The translations under genes were made by a program, and so were the position numbers. Shown here piece by piece: positions 54,113 through 64,000 of a stretch of 64,000 bases of DNA. The notes under the pieces were generated by a model that was given only the letters and a program-made list of their open reading frames with translations, ran no database searches and was not told where the DNA came from. Each line of letters opens with the position of its first letter. The stretch's first letter is position 1. Source of the DNA: Karstenula rhodostoma CBS 690.94 (lineage: Eukaryota > Ascomycota > Dothideomycetes > Pleosporales > Didymosphaeriaceae); NCBI GenBank assembly GCA_010093485.1, contig MU001502.1, positions 702,057 to 766,056 on the forward strand. The letters are read 5' to 3'.

Positions 54113-55027
54113 CTATGCGTCGTCAGGCTCGGCGCTCCAGAAAACCCAGGCCAGCACAGCGGCCGCCTTCAGAGCAGCAGCGGTCCACAGTGCGCCGGCA
54201 AGTCCAATGGAGCTGTGCGCCCAGAGGCCACCAAGCATGGCGCCAATGAACAGCAACACGGGTGCAGCTACTCTCCGGTTCCTTTCCACGTTGTTCACAG
54301 CGATCAGCTTCGGGTCGGAAAAGAGATCGCAGTAGTTGCTTGTGAGCACCACGCTCGTCAGCCCGCCGTACTGGAGCACCCGCGACGTGACGGCCTGGCC
54401 GCTCGATTGGAATGCGACGGCGGCAAGCGGCACGAGGACCTGCCAGTGCAGGTGGTCCTTGTCGTCGAGTTCATCGTGGCCGTAGGTAACGACGAGAGCA
54501 GCGAAGACAATCAGCAGGCATTGGAGCGTGTACGAGGCGACGAGGACGCCGCGCTTGCGGGGCGAGAGGAAGCGGTGGAAGCGCGCGAAGAAGAAGGAGC
54601 CGGCGCAGAACGAGGCAATGGAGGTGAGTGCTTTGACCCAGCGGATGCCTTCAGAGGGCGCGACGAGACCGAGACCAAGGTACACCGTGTTGCCTGGCGA
54701 TTGTCGTCAGAAGACCAGTTCAGTCGCACTGCGACGCAACGGCCCATTTGGCCACGGCGAAGCAACATGTCGCTCACCTGTCTGCATGCTCACAAAGGAG
54801 CCCCAGATGAAGACGGCCGAGCTGTCGAGCAGCCCCGTGATCACGTAGCAAAACAGCAAGACGAGATCCGCCCAGCTCTTGCTGATGTTGGCGCCAAAGT
54901 GCTTCTTCAGCTTCGTCCCGAGGCCGGCTGCATGCGCATCCTTGGCAGGCGCAGGCGCAGGCGTTGCCAGCAGCGGCGTTTCCTCGTCAGTGCGTCGGTC
55001 CCGATGGTTTTGCGCGGTGGTGTTCAT
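54113..55027 (-). CDS. DUF1275 (YoaK-type) membrane protein
   Basis: Six-to-seven helix integral membrane protein of the DUF1275 family, whose function is unknown in fungi and bacteria. Two exons, 55027-54778 and 54693-54113, 276 aa. The N-terminal 55 residues are hydrophilic (NTTAQNHRDRRTDEETPLL). The helix-1 segment is DLVLLFCYVITGLLDSSAVF. The intron joins FVSMQT to GNTVYLGLGL, recreating the family motif MQTGNTV. The second exon holds SFFFARF and later ALWTAAALKAAAVLAWVFW. It shares a 383-bp divergent promoter with the oxalate decarboxylase. A non-ATG upstream extension of this frame is rejected in favour of the ATG at 55027. Confidence 0.82.
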
Positions 55028-55410
55028 TGTCGTGGCTGCCGTGTTCCGCGCTGTTGTGGATTTGCCTTTTACAGGCCTGTCGGCGCCAGAAGTAGGTCCG
55101 AGGCGTCGCGTTGCTGGCCGTGCCTCCAACGTGCCATGGCAGCACGGCGGCAGATGTAGGATATCTCGGCGTCGGCGACAGAGTTAGCAGTGTCTGCGAG
55201 CGGAGGAGGCGCATCCGGCGAGTGAAAACATGGGAGCCGGGCGCGTTGCAAAGGGGAGGCTCGGACGTGTCGTCATGCGTAGAGGGAAGCGAGCGGGGGA
55301 CGGCGGGCGGCGGGCGGCATAAAGCAAGGCGGCTGCAGCATCATGCTGGGTATAAAGGCGGACGGGGACTTTCGACTTTGGGTTCGCAGCCAATTGAATT
55401 GAACCACACG
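55028..55410. promoter_or_regulatory. Divergent promoter, DUF1275 and oxalate decarboxylase
   Basis: Holds both promoters in 383 bp. A clear TATA box (TATAAAG at 55351-55357) lies 60 bp before the oxalate decarboxylase ATG. Confidence 0.6.
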
Positions 55411-56843
55411 ATGCATCTCTCGTCGTATCTTGCATTGCTGGGCGTCTGCGGTGGTGTCTGGGCAGCTCCTGTGGAGCAAGCACCGCTAGCCCGAAACGGA
55501 AACGGAGCACCGCGAGTCTTCCGCCCAAAGACCCCCTACACGCCAGACCACCGCGATCCGTATGATCGCAAGGTCGACTCCATCGGAGCCAAGCTCAATC
55601 CGCTGCCATGGGTGCGCCAAGTTTCACCCCTCGTCACGACCATCTGCTGATGATGATACAGAGAAACGGCGACGGAGCAACCGTGCTGGGCCCGCAGAAC
55701 AAGGAGCGACAACGCCAAAACCCAGATCTGGTCCGCCCACCAAGCACCGACCATGGCAACATGAAGAACATGAGGTGGTCCTTTGCAGACTCGCATGTGC
55801 GCATCGAAGAAGGCGGCTGGACCCGTCAAACCACCATTCGCGAGCTGCCCACCAGTGTCGAACTTGCTGGTGTCAACATGCGTCTGGATGAGGGTGTCAT
55901 TCGTGAGCTGCATTGGCACAAGGAAGCCGAGTGGGCATACGTCCTCGAGGGCAAGGTCCGTATTACTGCTCTTGACACAGAAGGCGGCAGTTTCGTCGAC
56001 GATCTCGAAAAGGGCGACCTGTGGTACTTCCCCTCTGGCCATCCCCACTCGCTGCAAGGTCTCGCTCCCAACGGCACCGAATTCCTACTCGTCTTCGATG
56101 ATGGCAACTTCAATGAGGAGTCGACCTTCCTCTTGACCGACTGGGTGGCTCGCACGCCCAAGAGTGTACTTGCTGAGAACTTCCGCGTGCACCCCGAAGT
56201 GTTCAATGCCATCCCGCAAAAGGAAAAGTACATCTTCCAGGGCCGCCAAGTAGGTTCCATCGACGACGAGATCCCCGATGGCCCAGGCTACAAGAAGTCA
56301 AAGCTGCAGTTTACTCACAAGATGCTGGCACAAGAGCCCGTGAACACCACCGGAGGTAGGGTTCGCATCACCGACTCCACCAACTTCCCTCTTTCCAAGA
56401 CCGTCGCTGCAGCGCATCTTGACATCGAGCCGGGCGCGATCCGAGAGATGCACTGGCACCCCAATGCGGACGAATGGAGCTATTTTATCAAGGGCCGCGC
56501 TCGCGTGACCATCTTCGCTGGTGAGGGCAACGCAAGAACGTTCGACTACCAGGCTGGAGACGTTGGCATCGTTCCCAAGAACATGGGTCACTTCATTGAG
56601 AACCTCAGCGACGACGAACCTCTTGAGGTACTCGAGATTTTCCGCGCCGACAAATTCCAAGACTTTTCGCTGTTCCAATGGTTGGGTGAGACACCAAAAA
56701 AAATGGTCGTGGACCACCTCTTCGCAACAGACAAGAAGTCTGGCGAGAAGTTCTTGAAAGCTATCGAGAACGCCGAGGATGATCCCATCAAGGACACGGA
56801 CACGGACGGCTGGGACGACGAGCAGGACAAGGAGGAGTTGTAA
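55411..56843 (+). CDS. Oxalate decarboxylase, bicupin family, secreted
   Basis: Mn-dependent bicupin that converts oxalate to formate and CO2, usually extracellular in fungi, where it limits acid and oxalate build-up. Two exons, 55411-55611 and 55662-56843, 460 aa. Residues 1-18 (MHLSSYLALLGVCGGVWA) are a signal peptide. Intron 1 joins NPLPW to RNGDGATVLGPQN, the usual start of the first cupin. Cupin 1 metal ligands are in ELHWHKEAEWAYV and HPHSLQG. Cupin 2 ligands are in EMHWHPNADEWSYF and GHFIENL. The acidic C-terminus (DTDTDGWDDEQDKEEL) is unusual but not functionally assigned. Decarboxylase rather than oxidase is inferred from the overall family; the lid loop cannot be judged with certainty by eye. 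Confidence 0.87.
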
Positions 56844-57520
56844 AGCTATTCGGGTCACTTACTGCATTTTACCATGACGTTGCGAAGCGCGAGACTTTCT
56901 CAGGGCTTTTTTTGGGGCGGCAGGATGAGGTTGCCATGGTCTGGAGCAACTTCAATCATAACTTAGGCAGGGTAATGCTGGTCACAAGGTCTTTCTGGCT
57001 TTGACATTCCATATCGTACACAGCGCATCATTCAGCAAGTTCCACGTCTCCTGATAGCACCGAGGCGCGTATTTTCCAACGCGTATAGCAGATACCTACC
57101 CACGATTGTAGTCGACGACGGTTGTGTTCAACGGTACGGTGGTCGCCGGGTATTATCTAGGTATATATATTGTATATGATCACTATGAGGGCGGGTAAAT
57201 CAATGAAGCTAGGGGGACAAAAAGGCGCGTTGTGCTTTGCTAATGCACGAACAAAGGGGGACCAAAAAAGCGGCTAAGGCTTGCCCAGCGTCTGTGCGCA
57301 GGCTAACCAAAAAGGGCGTTATCTAGGTATGCTGTTCAGTTTCTATTCACTAGAGTTCTCTGTGGTATCAACTGGCGCACTAAGAAACGATTGAAGAATC
57401 ATGTGTTGAGATTGATAGAGAGCTAAAGTGGCTGTACCCAAATATGACTATGTACAACTCGCTGCCCTGCTCCCAACATCCATTCGAATAACAGCACGAA
57501 CGACTCCAACAACGGGCTAT
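56844..57520. other. Intergenic between convergent genes
   Basis: No gene seen. The sequence TTATCTAGGTAT occurs twice (near 57153 and 57320), flanking about 170 bp that include several A-rich G-rich blocks (GGGGGACCAAAAAAGCGG). This might be a degraded small repeat, but no clear inverted repeats were found. Confidence 0.4.
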
Positions 57521-58651
57521 TTAACCACGGACCAGAGTGAGGCCATAGGCAGACAAGATCTCGTTAACGGGCTGGAAGTAGGTCGTACCGCCGGAGCTGC
57601 AGTCACCAGAGCCTCCGGAGGTGACACCCTGGGCCTGGGAGCCAGAGTAGAAGGAACCTCCAGAGTCACCGGGCTCGGCGCAGACATTGGTCTGAGTGAG
57701 GCCAGTGACACGCCCCTCAGAGTAGTTGACGGTGGCGCCGAGAGCGCGGACAGTGCCGCAGTAGACACCGGTGGTGGATCCAGATCGGCAAATGCTGGCT
57801 CCAACGGCGGAAGCAGTGCTGCCCGAAATGGTGATTGAACCACCGTTGTAGTTGTTGACGGTGCCGGAGAAGGTGTTTCCGCTGCTACCGCGGATGTAGC
57901 TGTAGTCACCGCTTCCTGGGAAGACTGAACCCGAGAAGGTTCCAATGGTAGTACCGCTGCTAGTGGTAGCAGTGTTACCAGTGGTGCCGCAGTGGCCAGC
58001 AGAGACGAAGCCGGTGGTAACTGAGAAGCCAACAGAGCATCGAGCGCTTCGGTTGATGAGGTAGGCATCGCCGCCGCGGACAGTGACAAAGGTGGTCGGC
58101 ATCTCCTCAACGACCTTGACCTCGAATTCGGACTCGGTGAGGCCAACTTGCTTGGCCAGATCCGAGGCCTGGGCGGTACTGCCAGAAAGTGCCTCTAGGA
58201 TGAGCTTGTTGGCGGCGACGTCGACGTAGTACGCCGCGATTCCAGTCTCCTCCGAGCGCTTGCTAAGGGTTTGCTCAATGTCCAGCTTGTCAAGAGCCTT
58301 CTTGGCCTCCTCAAGCTTGGAAAGGTCGTTGGAAACGACCACAGGCGTGGCTCCAGCAGCGGTCACCTCGGAGGCCAAGGCCTCGTCAGTGACAGCGACA
58401 TTGAGCTCGCCGTCGACAAGCCAGGCGCCACCGAAAGAGTTGCCAGCAGACGTCTTGAGTTGCTCGATAACTTCGGTAGCTTTGAGCTCGCGAGCAACAC
58501 GAACATGGGCCTGCTCGGCGTCCAGTCCCAAGTCGCGCTTCATGGCAGCTAGGATCTCGGGTTGGAGGTTGTTGGCGGTCTGGGTAGGGGCACCATAGAC
58601 GATGGGCAGGAAGACCGCCAGGGCAGCGAGAAATCTGGTGATGGAGGCCAT
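57521..58651 (-). CDS. Chymotrypsin-like secreted protease of bacterial (streptogrisin) type
   Basis: Intronless, 376 aa. Signal peptide at residues 1-20 (ending IVYGA). An alpha-lytic-protease-type propeptide follows to about residue 190 (for example FGGAWLVDGELNVAV). The mature S1 peptidase has the triad His220 in SAGHCG, Asp249 in GSGDYSYI and Ser330 in EPGDSGGSF. Paired cysteines lie at 205/221, 288/298 and 324/351, as in streptogrisins. The mature domain is Gly/Ser/Thr-rich, like actinobacterial enzymes. This subfamily is well known in bacteria and patchy in fungi, where horizontal transfer from actinobacteria has been proposed. The lack of introns here is consistent with that but does not prove it. 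A TATAAATA box lies about 120 bp upstream. Confidence 0.88.
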   Translation of the reverse strand: MASITRFLAALAVFLPIVYGAPTQTANNLQPEILAAMKRDLGLDAEQAHVRVARELKATEVIEQLKTSAGNSFGGAWLVDGELNVAVTDEALASEVTAAGATPVVVSNDLSKLEEAKKALDKLDIEQTLSKRSEETGIAAYYVDVAANKLILEALSGSTAQASDLAKQVGLTESEFEVKVVEEMPTTFVTVRGGDAYLINRSARCSVGFSVTTGFVSAGHCGTTGNTATTSSGTTIGTFSGSVFPGSGDYSYIRGSSGNTFSGTVNNYNGGSITISGSTASAVGASICRSGSTTGVYCGTVRALGATVNYSEGRVTGLTQTNVCAEPGDSGGSFYSGSQAQGVTSGGSGDCSSGGTTYFQPVNEILSAYGLTLVRG

Positions 58652-58771
58652 GACTGATGTTCTGAAGACAACACACGAGGGAAGGGGCTTTGATGTTGTA
58701 GAGGCGAGTTCGTCGCAAGATGAGTCTGCGATACTACTGGAAACTCCAATGCTAGAGAAGAATACACATCA

Positions 58772-58779
58772 TATTTATA
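58772..58779 (-). promoter_or_regulatory. TATA box of the S1 protease gene
   Basis: TATAAATA on the minus strand, 121 bp before the start codon at 58651. The spacing leaves room for a normal leader. Confidence 0.6.
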
Positions 58780-61409
58780 CTTGTTCCAGCTCCAGTCCTA
58801 TACTCTAGGTAACCTGCATCACGGTCTCATAGTCTCTGTCCAAGACAGAACCCTACAGTGTAACAGACACTGCCAAGTCTCTCTTTCCCAATTCGACGCA
58901 AGACGTAGTCGCATAATTCCAACAATATCGGCAATGTAATCCTCAAAGGGCACTTGACAAGACTTTGCCCCCACAATGTTATTTGTTATCGATACGGTAG
59001 TTCTTGATAAGCACCTTGGTATTCGGGATGCACCCTATCGCAATGTGATTCTATCAGTCTAATAGGAAGGAGGTAGGGATACGACAGGGGTAAAATAGTC
59101 GAGGGTGGTCAGATCATGCTCCAGCCTTAGGCTACAACCCCGCACGAACGTATCGTACACAGTAGATAGAGAATCCACACACACCTTTACAACTACCTAC
59201 TCAATTAAACATCCAATCAACCTTAGATCACGTGTAAATGAGCCGGAAAGAGCATTCAAGTAGGCAGGACCTTTGCCACTTGTAATATACAACAGAGATA
59301 TAGCAGATATGACCTCGGAGGGTCAACAGACAAGGAAGGTGCCATTATGACCAGCACAGCTCGATTAGCAACTCGCCTCACGTCTCTTTGCGCCCCGGAT
59401 GTTAGTAACCTACTACTGCGATTTATCTTGGTCGCGCAGCACGGGTTAACGCCGGTTTGAACATAATGTGAACAACTTTAAGGTTTCACTGCTAATGTAG
59501 GAATGCAGATCCAACGTACATAGACGGAGGGCGTTGCGCTTCGTGGGTTGGTCGCAATGACGCCTGCGACTGGATGCGCGAAGATGAAGCACTCAACCTT
59601 TCACGATCTCATATACGTCTTATAGTAGTCGGATCTACCTTAGGATTAGAGTAACTGCTACTTCATCGCCGGGAGTGAAGCACTGTGGTATGTCACTTGG
59701 CCGGTCGACGTTCTCCTAGCGAGTGCGTCGAGCGCGCCATGTTTATAAATATGTAGCTCAACGAAGAGGTAGTTTTAGTCTGCCGTTTAGTCGACATACA
59801 AGACTTTCTCTTAGACTATAATAAATACCGTGATTATCGTGCACAAGGGCTTTGTCGGGGCTGGAAGTCAAAGAACCCATGGCAGTTTTCCAAATATCCG
59901 TCCTCGCCACTATCGCACTGCCGCCTCCGCACAGCAGTACGGTTCCAAAGGTGTTTCATAAGACGTAGATATTGGGACTTCGCTCAGAAAGTCGTCAATT
60001 GGTGGGGAAAGAGGCCGGAATTCTGCTGTGAACGATCGAGATAGGCAGGTCATGATTTCTCGGCGCAATATAGCAACAGATAATATAACAGGACCTGCCA
60101 AGCGCCTTCCTTGAGTTCTGTGTGACCTCCTTCCCGATTGGAGGCGGTCCCGGAACGACCCGTGAGTATACCCAGGCTGGACTATTAGGCTCCCTGTTTG
60201 CACCTTCCAGGAAAACCCACGGAAATTCTGACTGCGCAGCTGTCTGCGTTATCAAGGCTCCTCACCTTGCCCCCATAGTTCCCATCCTATTCCCTGGTCG
60301 ACGGCGCAGAGACTACTACTCAACAATGCCCGTCGTCGGGATACAGAAATTCAAATGTTCTCACAGGAGGTTACCTAACCACCTGGGCAGCACGTGGAAA
60401 GAAACTGAGACACGAGGTTGTTGGAGAACACCTCTCCAGCATGCAGAAGAATCCCCAGGCGTACGGCAGGTTTGCACTAGCCTCATGTACGCATGACCGC
60501 ACACGTTAGCAATTCATCACTCTCACACCACGCTTTGCTCCATATTTTGCATCAGAAGCAACCCTACGGCTGGGCGCAGTTCGTCTATGAATCCGCACCA
60601 AACACAACATGAACTGTTCTACACGAACGACATCATCTCAAGTCCGCGATCTTAGCACCGTGATTATGACGCACGAGGAAGGAGACAGAGGGCACTGATA
60701 GAGCGGTTCGCGCCACATATGTATGTATAGTACAACTGATTCCATTGACTACAACATAGCAGGTTTGAAGCCATAGCCTTATGCTACGCGTCCGAGAGAT
60801 CAACATAAATGTGGCGCTACGACGACCTTGCGTCTGAATGGTGGTGACCGGAACTTCACGACCGCGAGACCACGTCGCTACATGCAGGTATACTTGCTTA
60901 TGATAAAGGCCAGAACTTAGCACCGCCACTGAATGCTTGGAAACTACGAAAATGAGCACGCACCTGTGGAGATCCTGCGGTAGAAATTATTGAGACTCGC
61001 GCAGAAACAGTTTTCGTTGTGAAGCTTTCGCAACTCGACTATACCTCTCCGCATTTCAGGAGATGAGGCAACCTGCCAGCGTACTCGACCTGATGCTGCA
61101 AGATTGTGATGGGTGCATGATGGCAAACACGATTGGGCGCCTCTTCGCTTCGTTTCTGCACACTACATTACTCACCGGTTTACGATCCAATCAGTTAGCA
61201 GCACCGATAACTTACCAGGCTAACTCCGCAATTGCACACGCTGTGGTAGAATTTTGGGAGAAACTACTCCAAAGACGTTGCTCTCTGTGGTTGTTCGTAG
61301 AAAATGCTAAAGAGCCTCATCACCATGGCTGCGACCGAGATTGTTCATTCTGCCGTCCAGAATTATTCGTATTACCGACATTTCCCGAGCGGCTTCTCTT
61401 CTCGGCCTG
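58780..61409. other. AT-richer gene-free stretch
   Basis: About 2.6 kb with no supported gene. Frames such as 60122-60496 plus, 60633-60959 minus and 61063-61410 plus have no family features. It is more AT-rich than the surrounding DNA, and may contain degraded repeat sequence, but I find no intact termini. The far right is the promoter of the zinc-finger gene. Confidence 0.4.
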
Positions 61410-63494
61410 ATGCCTTGCACGGTCGAGGAACACCAGGGCAGTTATCAATGGTACTGCTGCCGATGCGGTACGTCATCCCGGACATTTATTGGAGAGGCCG
61501 TGATTGACCCCGCAAACCTATGCCAGGCTACGGGCCCCATGATTCCAAGAACTACGGGGCTTGTATTAGCTGTCTCAATCATTTTTTTTGCGGCGAGCTA
61601 TACCCGTTCCTGATTGGTCCAACACGAGAGACCGCACTCCCCTTATCGACCGAAACCCCTTCAAGATGCTTAGGGACTTGCAAGCCTCCCATCAACACAT
61701 ATGTTCCTAATCAATACTCTACCGCGTCACCTGGTTGGCATGAGCTCAGGCAGTCTAATGAACGAGAACGTATTACTATACCAAGCAAGAGCATCACATC
61801 CGCATTCAGCAAGGGGGTAGATGAAATAGATGAGCTGTGCATTGTGGAAACTGAAGAGGCTACACCCTTTGTAGTCTTCACCCTCGCTTCCGCGACACCC
61901 AATGGACAGCGTGTAGCCGAATTTGAATTTGATCACTCCCATCTAAGGGAGAGTTCCCCTATATATCCGAGAACGAAGAGCAACGACGCGACAGGCGATA
62001 CTACAAATACAATTGATGTGGACCGATCACTTACCACGCAGGAAGAGGAGCGGTCAGAGCTGTCTTGTGATGACGATCATCCCGGCACAAGTCCGCTCAC
62101 TGATAAGTCACACGATGCCGGTCGCGGTGAAGACAACATTTTCGCTTGTCCTTTCTTCAAAAACAACTCGCACCGGTGGAAGAACGTCCAGAGTTGCACG
62201 CAGCCCTACACATTGTCTCGGCTGAAGTAAGTGTATCCGCTCCTGTATAGGAAACAATTGAACGCCTGCTTACTGAAAGTAGACAGCATCTGACTGGATC
62301 AGGCAGGCCGCACACACTTCACGAATGCGCAACATGCTTGACATGTTTTGCGGACACACAGTCGCTACAAGCACACGAAAACGAAGCCGTCTGCAGCGAT
62401 GTACCACAATACTACCCCGCAGAAGGCGTCGGGCGTAGACTATCTGAGCAGTTCGAGAAACAACCTCGAGGCCCCAGGCCGGCAACGTATCACAAAGATA
62501 GAGTAATCGTGTGGGAGAAATGGTACTCTACTTTGTTTGGAACAGCGGAGCCAATTCCTTCATATAGTAGGTCGGTCACATCGAACCAAGGATTGCATCC
62601 GTTGACTATTTAGCGCTCGAAGACGCAGATTTCGGCCGCAGTAGCGACCCAAGCCTTCAACACATGTATCGACAGCGATTGAGATTGACATTGTTACGAC
62701 CTGTCCATATGAGTCACAAGATGAAAGCGCTCGACCGCCATTGGGAGAGCCAAAAAGAAGTGGAAATGCTAATCCTCAAACGCCTCATCGGCGAGGACGT
62801 GATAGAACAAGTAGAGACCGCCCGTTGTCAGCTAAACTCGGCGAAAAGAAAGCCTAGTGGCTGTAAAGAGAGAGAACAAGCACAGGTTTCTCGTCGACGC
62901 ACGTCCAGAACGAGCGCTATTCGCAACATTTCCAACAAGTCTTCTTTGAAGGAGCACCAACCAGGGCGACCAGAACATGCTTTGGAGAGGGATCGTGGTC
63001 TTGACGCTATGAACGACGAGTTGGAGGGCCCATCTATGTTAGATACCTCGTACCAACCTTTTCAGACCACAGAGCCATGGCCGCCTGCGACCTTGGCCAC
63101 ATTCCCTGCAAATGCACGCATCTCTGCATTTTCGATCACAGGCCATGATAATGGATCATGCGACCCCCACAACGACTCTCAATTATCGACATTCCCCTGT
63201 GGGGACTGGCCGATGCCAGAAGACAACTTCTTACCCACGAAGGCTAATGTATTTGATGGTCTACTGCCGTTTAATCCAAATCCCTCTAGCATTGGCACAC
63301 AACTGGCCGTTCAACTTGAAGGTGTCGCGGCCACAGAAATGGCTTCGGGGTTATGCTGGGATAAAAGACTATTATCTACAGCCGACCGATTAGCGCTTTT
63401 GCCATCATACTCTAACACACTATTCCCTTCAGCTGACCCTGGATCCTGGACCATGTCCGAAGGGTTCGACGGTGGCCCGTCAGGAGACTCTTAA
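61410..63494 (+). CDS. Fungal zinc-finger protein with two cysteine/histidine modules
   Basis: Four exons: 61410-61467, 61527-62226, 62283-62566 and 62614-63494, 640 aa. The first splice makes an N-terminal module WYCCRCGYGPHDSKNYGACISCLNH (shown broken here as WYCCRCGYG then YGACISCLNHFFC), a C-x2-C plus C-x2-C-x2-H pattern common at the start of fungal proteins. The second module near residues 240-300 starts FACPFFKNN and continues SCTQPYTLSRLK, joined across intron 2 to QHL, then ECATCLTCFADTQSLQAHE, a degenerate C2H2 arrangement. WEKWYSTLFG and PIPSY follow, typical of the same fungal family. The C-terminal half is Ser/Thr-rich. Likely nuclear; role in gene regulation is only inferred. 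Read-through of intron 1 would give a false start at 61520. Confidence 0.7.
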
Positions 63495-64000
63495 TCTCTT
63501 GTACGGCTGGCTCTTCGTTTGGCCTCGGCATGTTTTATCTCTCGCAATTGAGCCCAACAGGAAAACAGCCAACACGCACGTCTAGGAGGTCCGGTCAAGC
63601 CTTCTCCGAGTTGTCCAGGGTTGTGGAGGTTAGGCTGAGGGTGCATCGAGACCCACAACTTCCCCACATAAGTCTTCTCCGCCTTTTTCGTCGGTCGCAT
63701 TCAAAGAGCTGAAATGCAACACCACAGACCAATGCGCTTGTCCTTACCGGATTGACCATGTCACACACGATATATCAAAAGCGCCAGCCTTTGAACGTGC
63801 AAGTATTCTGTACGCGCCTCGGTTCTTGGGGTTTGATCTGCATGCTGCATCGGGACCGCAATGCGTCATCTGCGGCGCCTTCTCGGAGGACTCGCATCAT
63901 TTAGTGCCGCATCCCATGCCTTCCCCGGACCTTCCAGTGCTGTTTTCCGATGGCCGTGCTCGCGCAGAGATGCGCCGGATATCCCAGTCAGGCAATCCGG
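63495..64000. other. Right edge, no gene recognised
   Basis: Only 3' sequence of the zinc-finger gene and unassigned DNA. Open frames continue to the edge on both strands, but none is distinctive, so a partial gene cannot be called. Confidence 0.35.

Noticed and set aside
53906..55159. 417-codon plus frame
   Set aside because: Lies opposite the DUF1275 gene, whose spliced product has a coherent family sequence.
56844..57520. Repeated TTATCTAGGTAT as transposon ends
   Set aside because: Only a short direct repeat, no inverted termini or coding remnant visible.

Overview
The window is nuclear DNA of a filamentous ascomycete (Pezizomycotina), probably a dothideomycete. Genes are short, mostly cut by 45-100 nt GT-AG introns with CTAAC-like branch sites. 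They encode typical eukaryotic proteins (complex III core protein 2, RNA polymerase III subunit, RFC, TRAPPII, Hus1, Sec22) together with fungal families (RTA1, DUF7907, DUF6594, arrestin-like, bicupin oxalate decarboxylase). The class-level placement is an inference from family content. I saw no rRNA, tRNA, CRISPR array or intact transposase gene.

Layout. 0.5-12.3 kb: QCR2 (-) and RPC82 (+) share a divergent promoter, followed by a BOR1-type anion transporter (-), a small charged orphan (-), a broken DUF6594 gene (+) and an aldehyde dehydrogenase (-). 13.6-23 kb: a secreted DUF7907 protein (-), a GPI-anchored aspartic protease (-), RFC4 (+), a single-pass membrane orphan (-) and an RTA1-like seven-helix protein (-). 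24-36.5 kb: TRS130 (+), a low-complexity coiled-coil orphan (+), a HAD-II hydrolase (-), MAK16 (-) and MSS1 (+). 36.5-44.2 kb: a long stretch without a convincing conventional gene. At its left edge is a TATA/pyrimidine-rich leader whose first two AUGs each open a tiny ORF for nearly the same peptide, M(A)GRGGYN. 44.6-50 kb: HUS1 (-), an alpha/beta-hydrolase (-), two small inverted-repeat elements and SEC22 (-). 50.9-64 kb: an ASXH-domain protein (+), an arrestin-like protein (+), a DUF1275 membrane protein (-), oxalate decarboxylase (+), an actinobacterial-type chymotrypsin-like protease (-) and a zinc-finger protein (+).

The genes form no single pathway cluster. Most are housekeeping genes, with a scattered secreted/surface set: aspartic protease, S1 protease, oxalate decarboxylase and DUF7907 protein. 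All exon boundaries were read by eye from splice consensus, reading phase and family resemblance; no transcript or database evidence was available. The best candidates for something undescribed are the twin micro-ORF leader and the small inverted-repeat elements.
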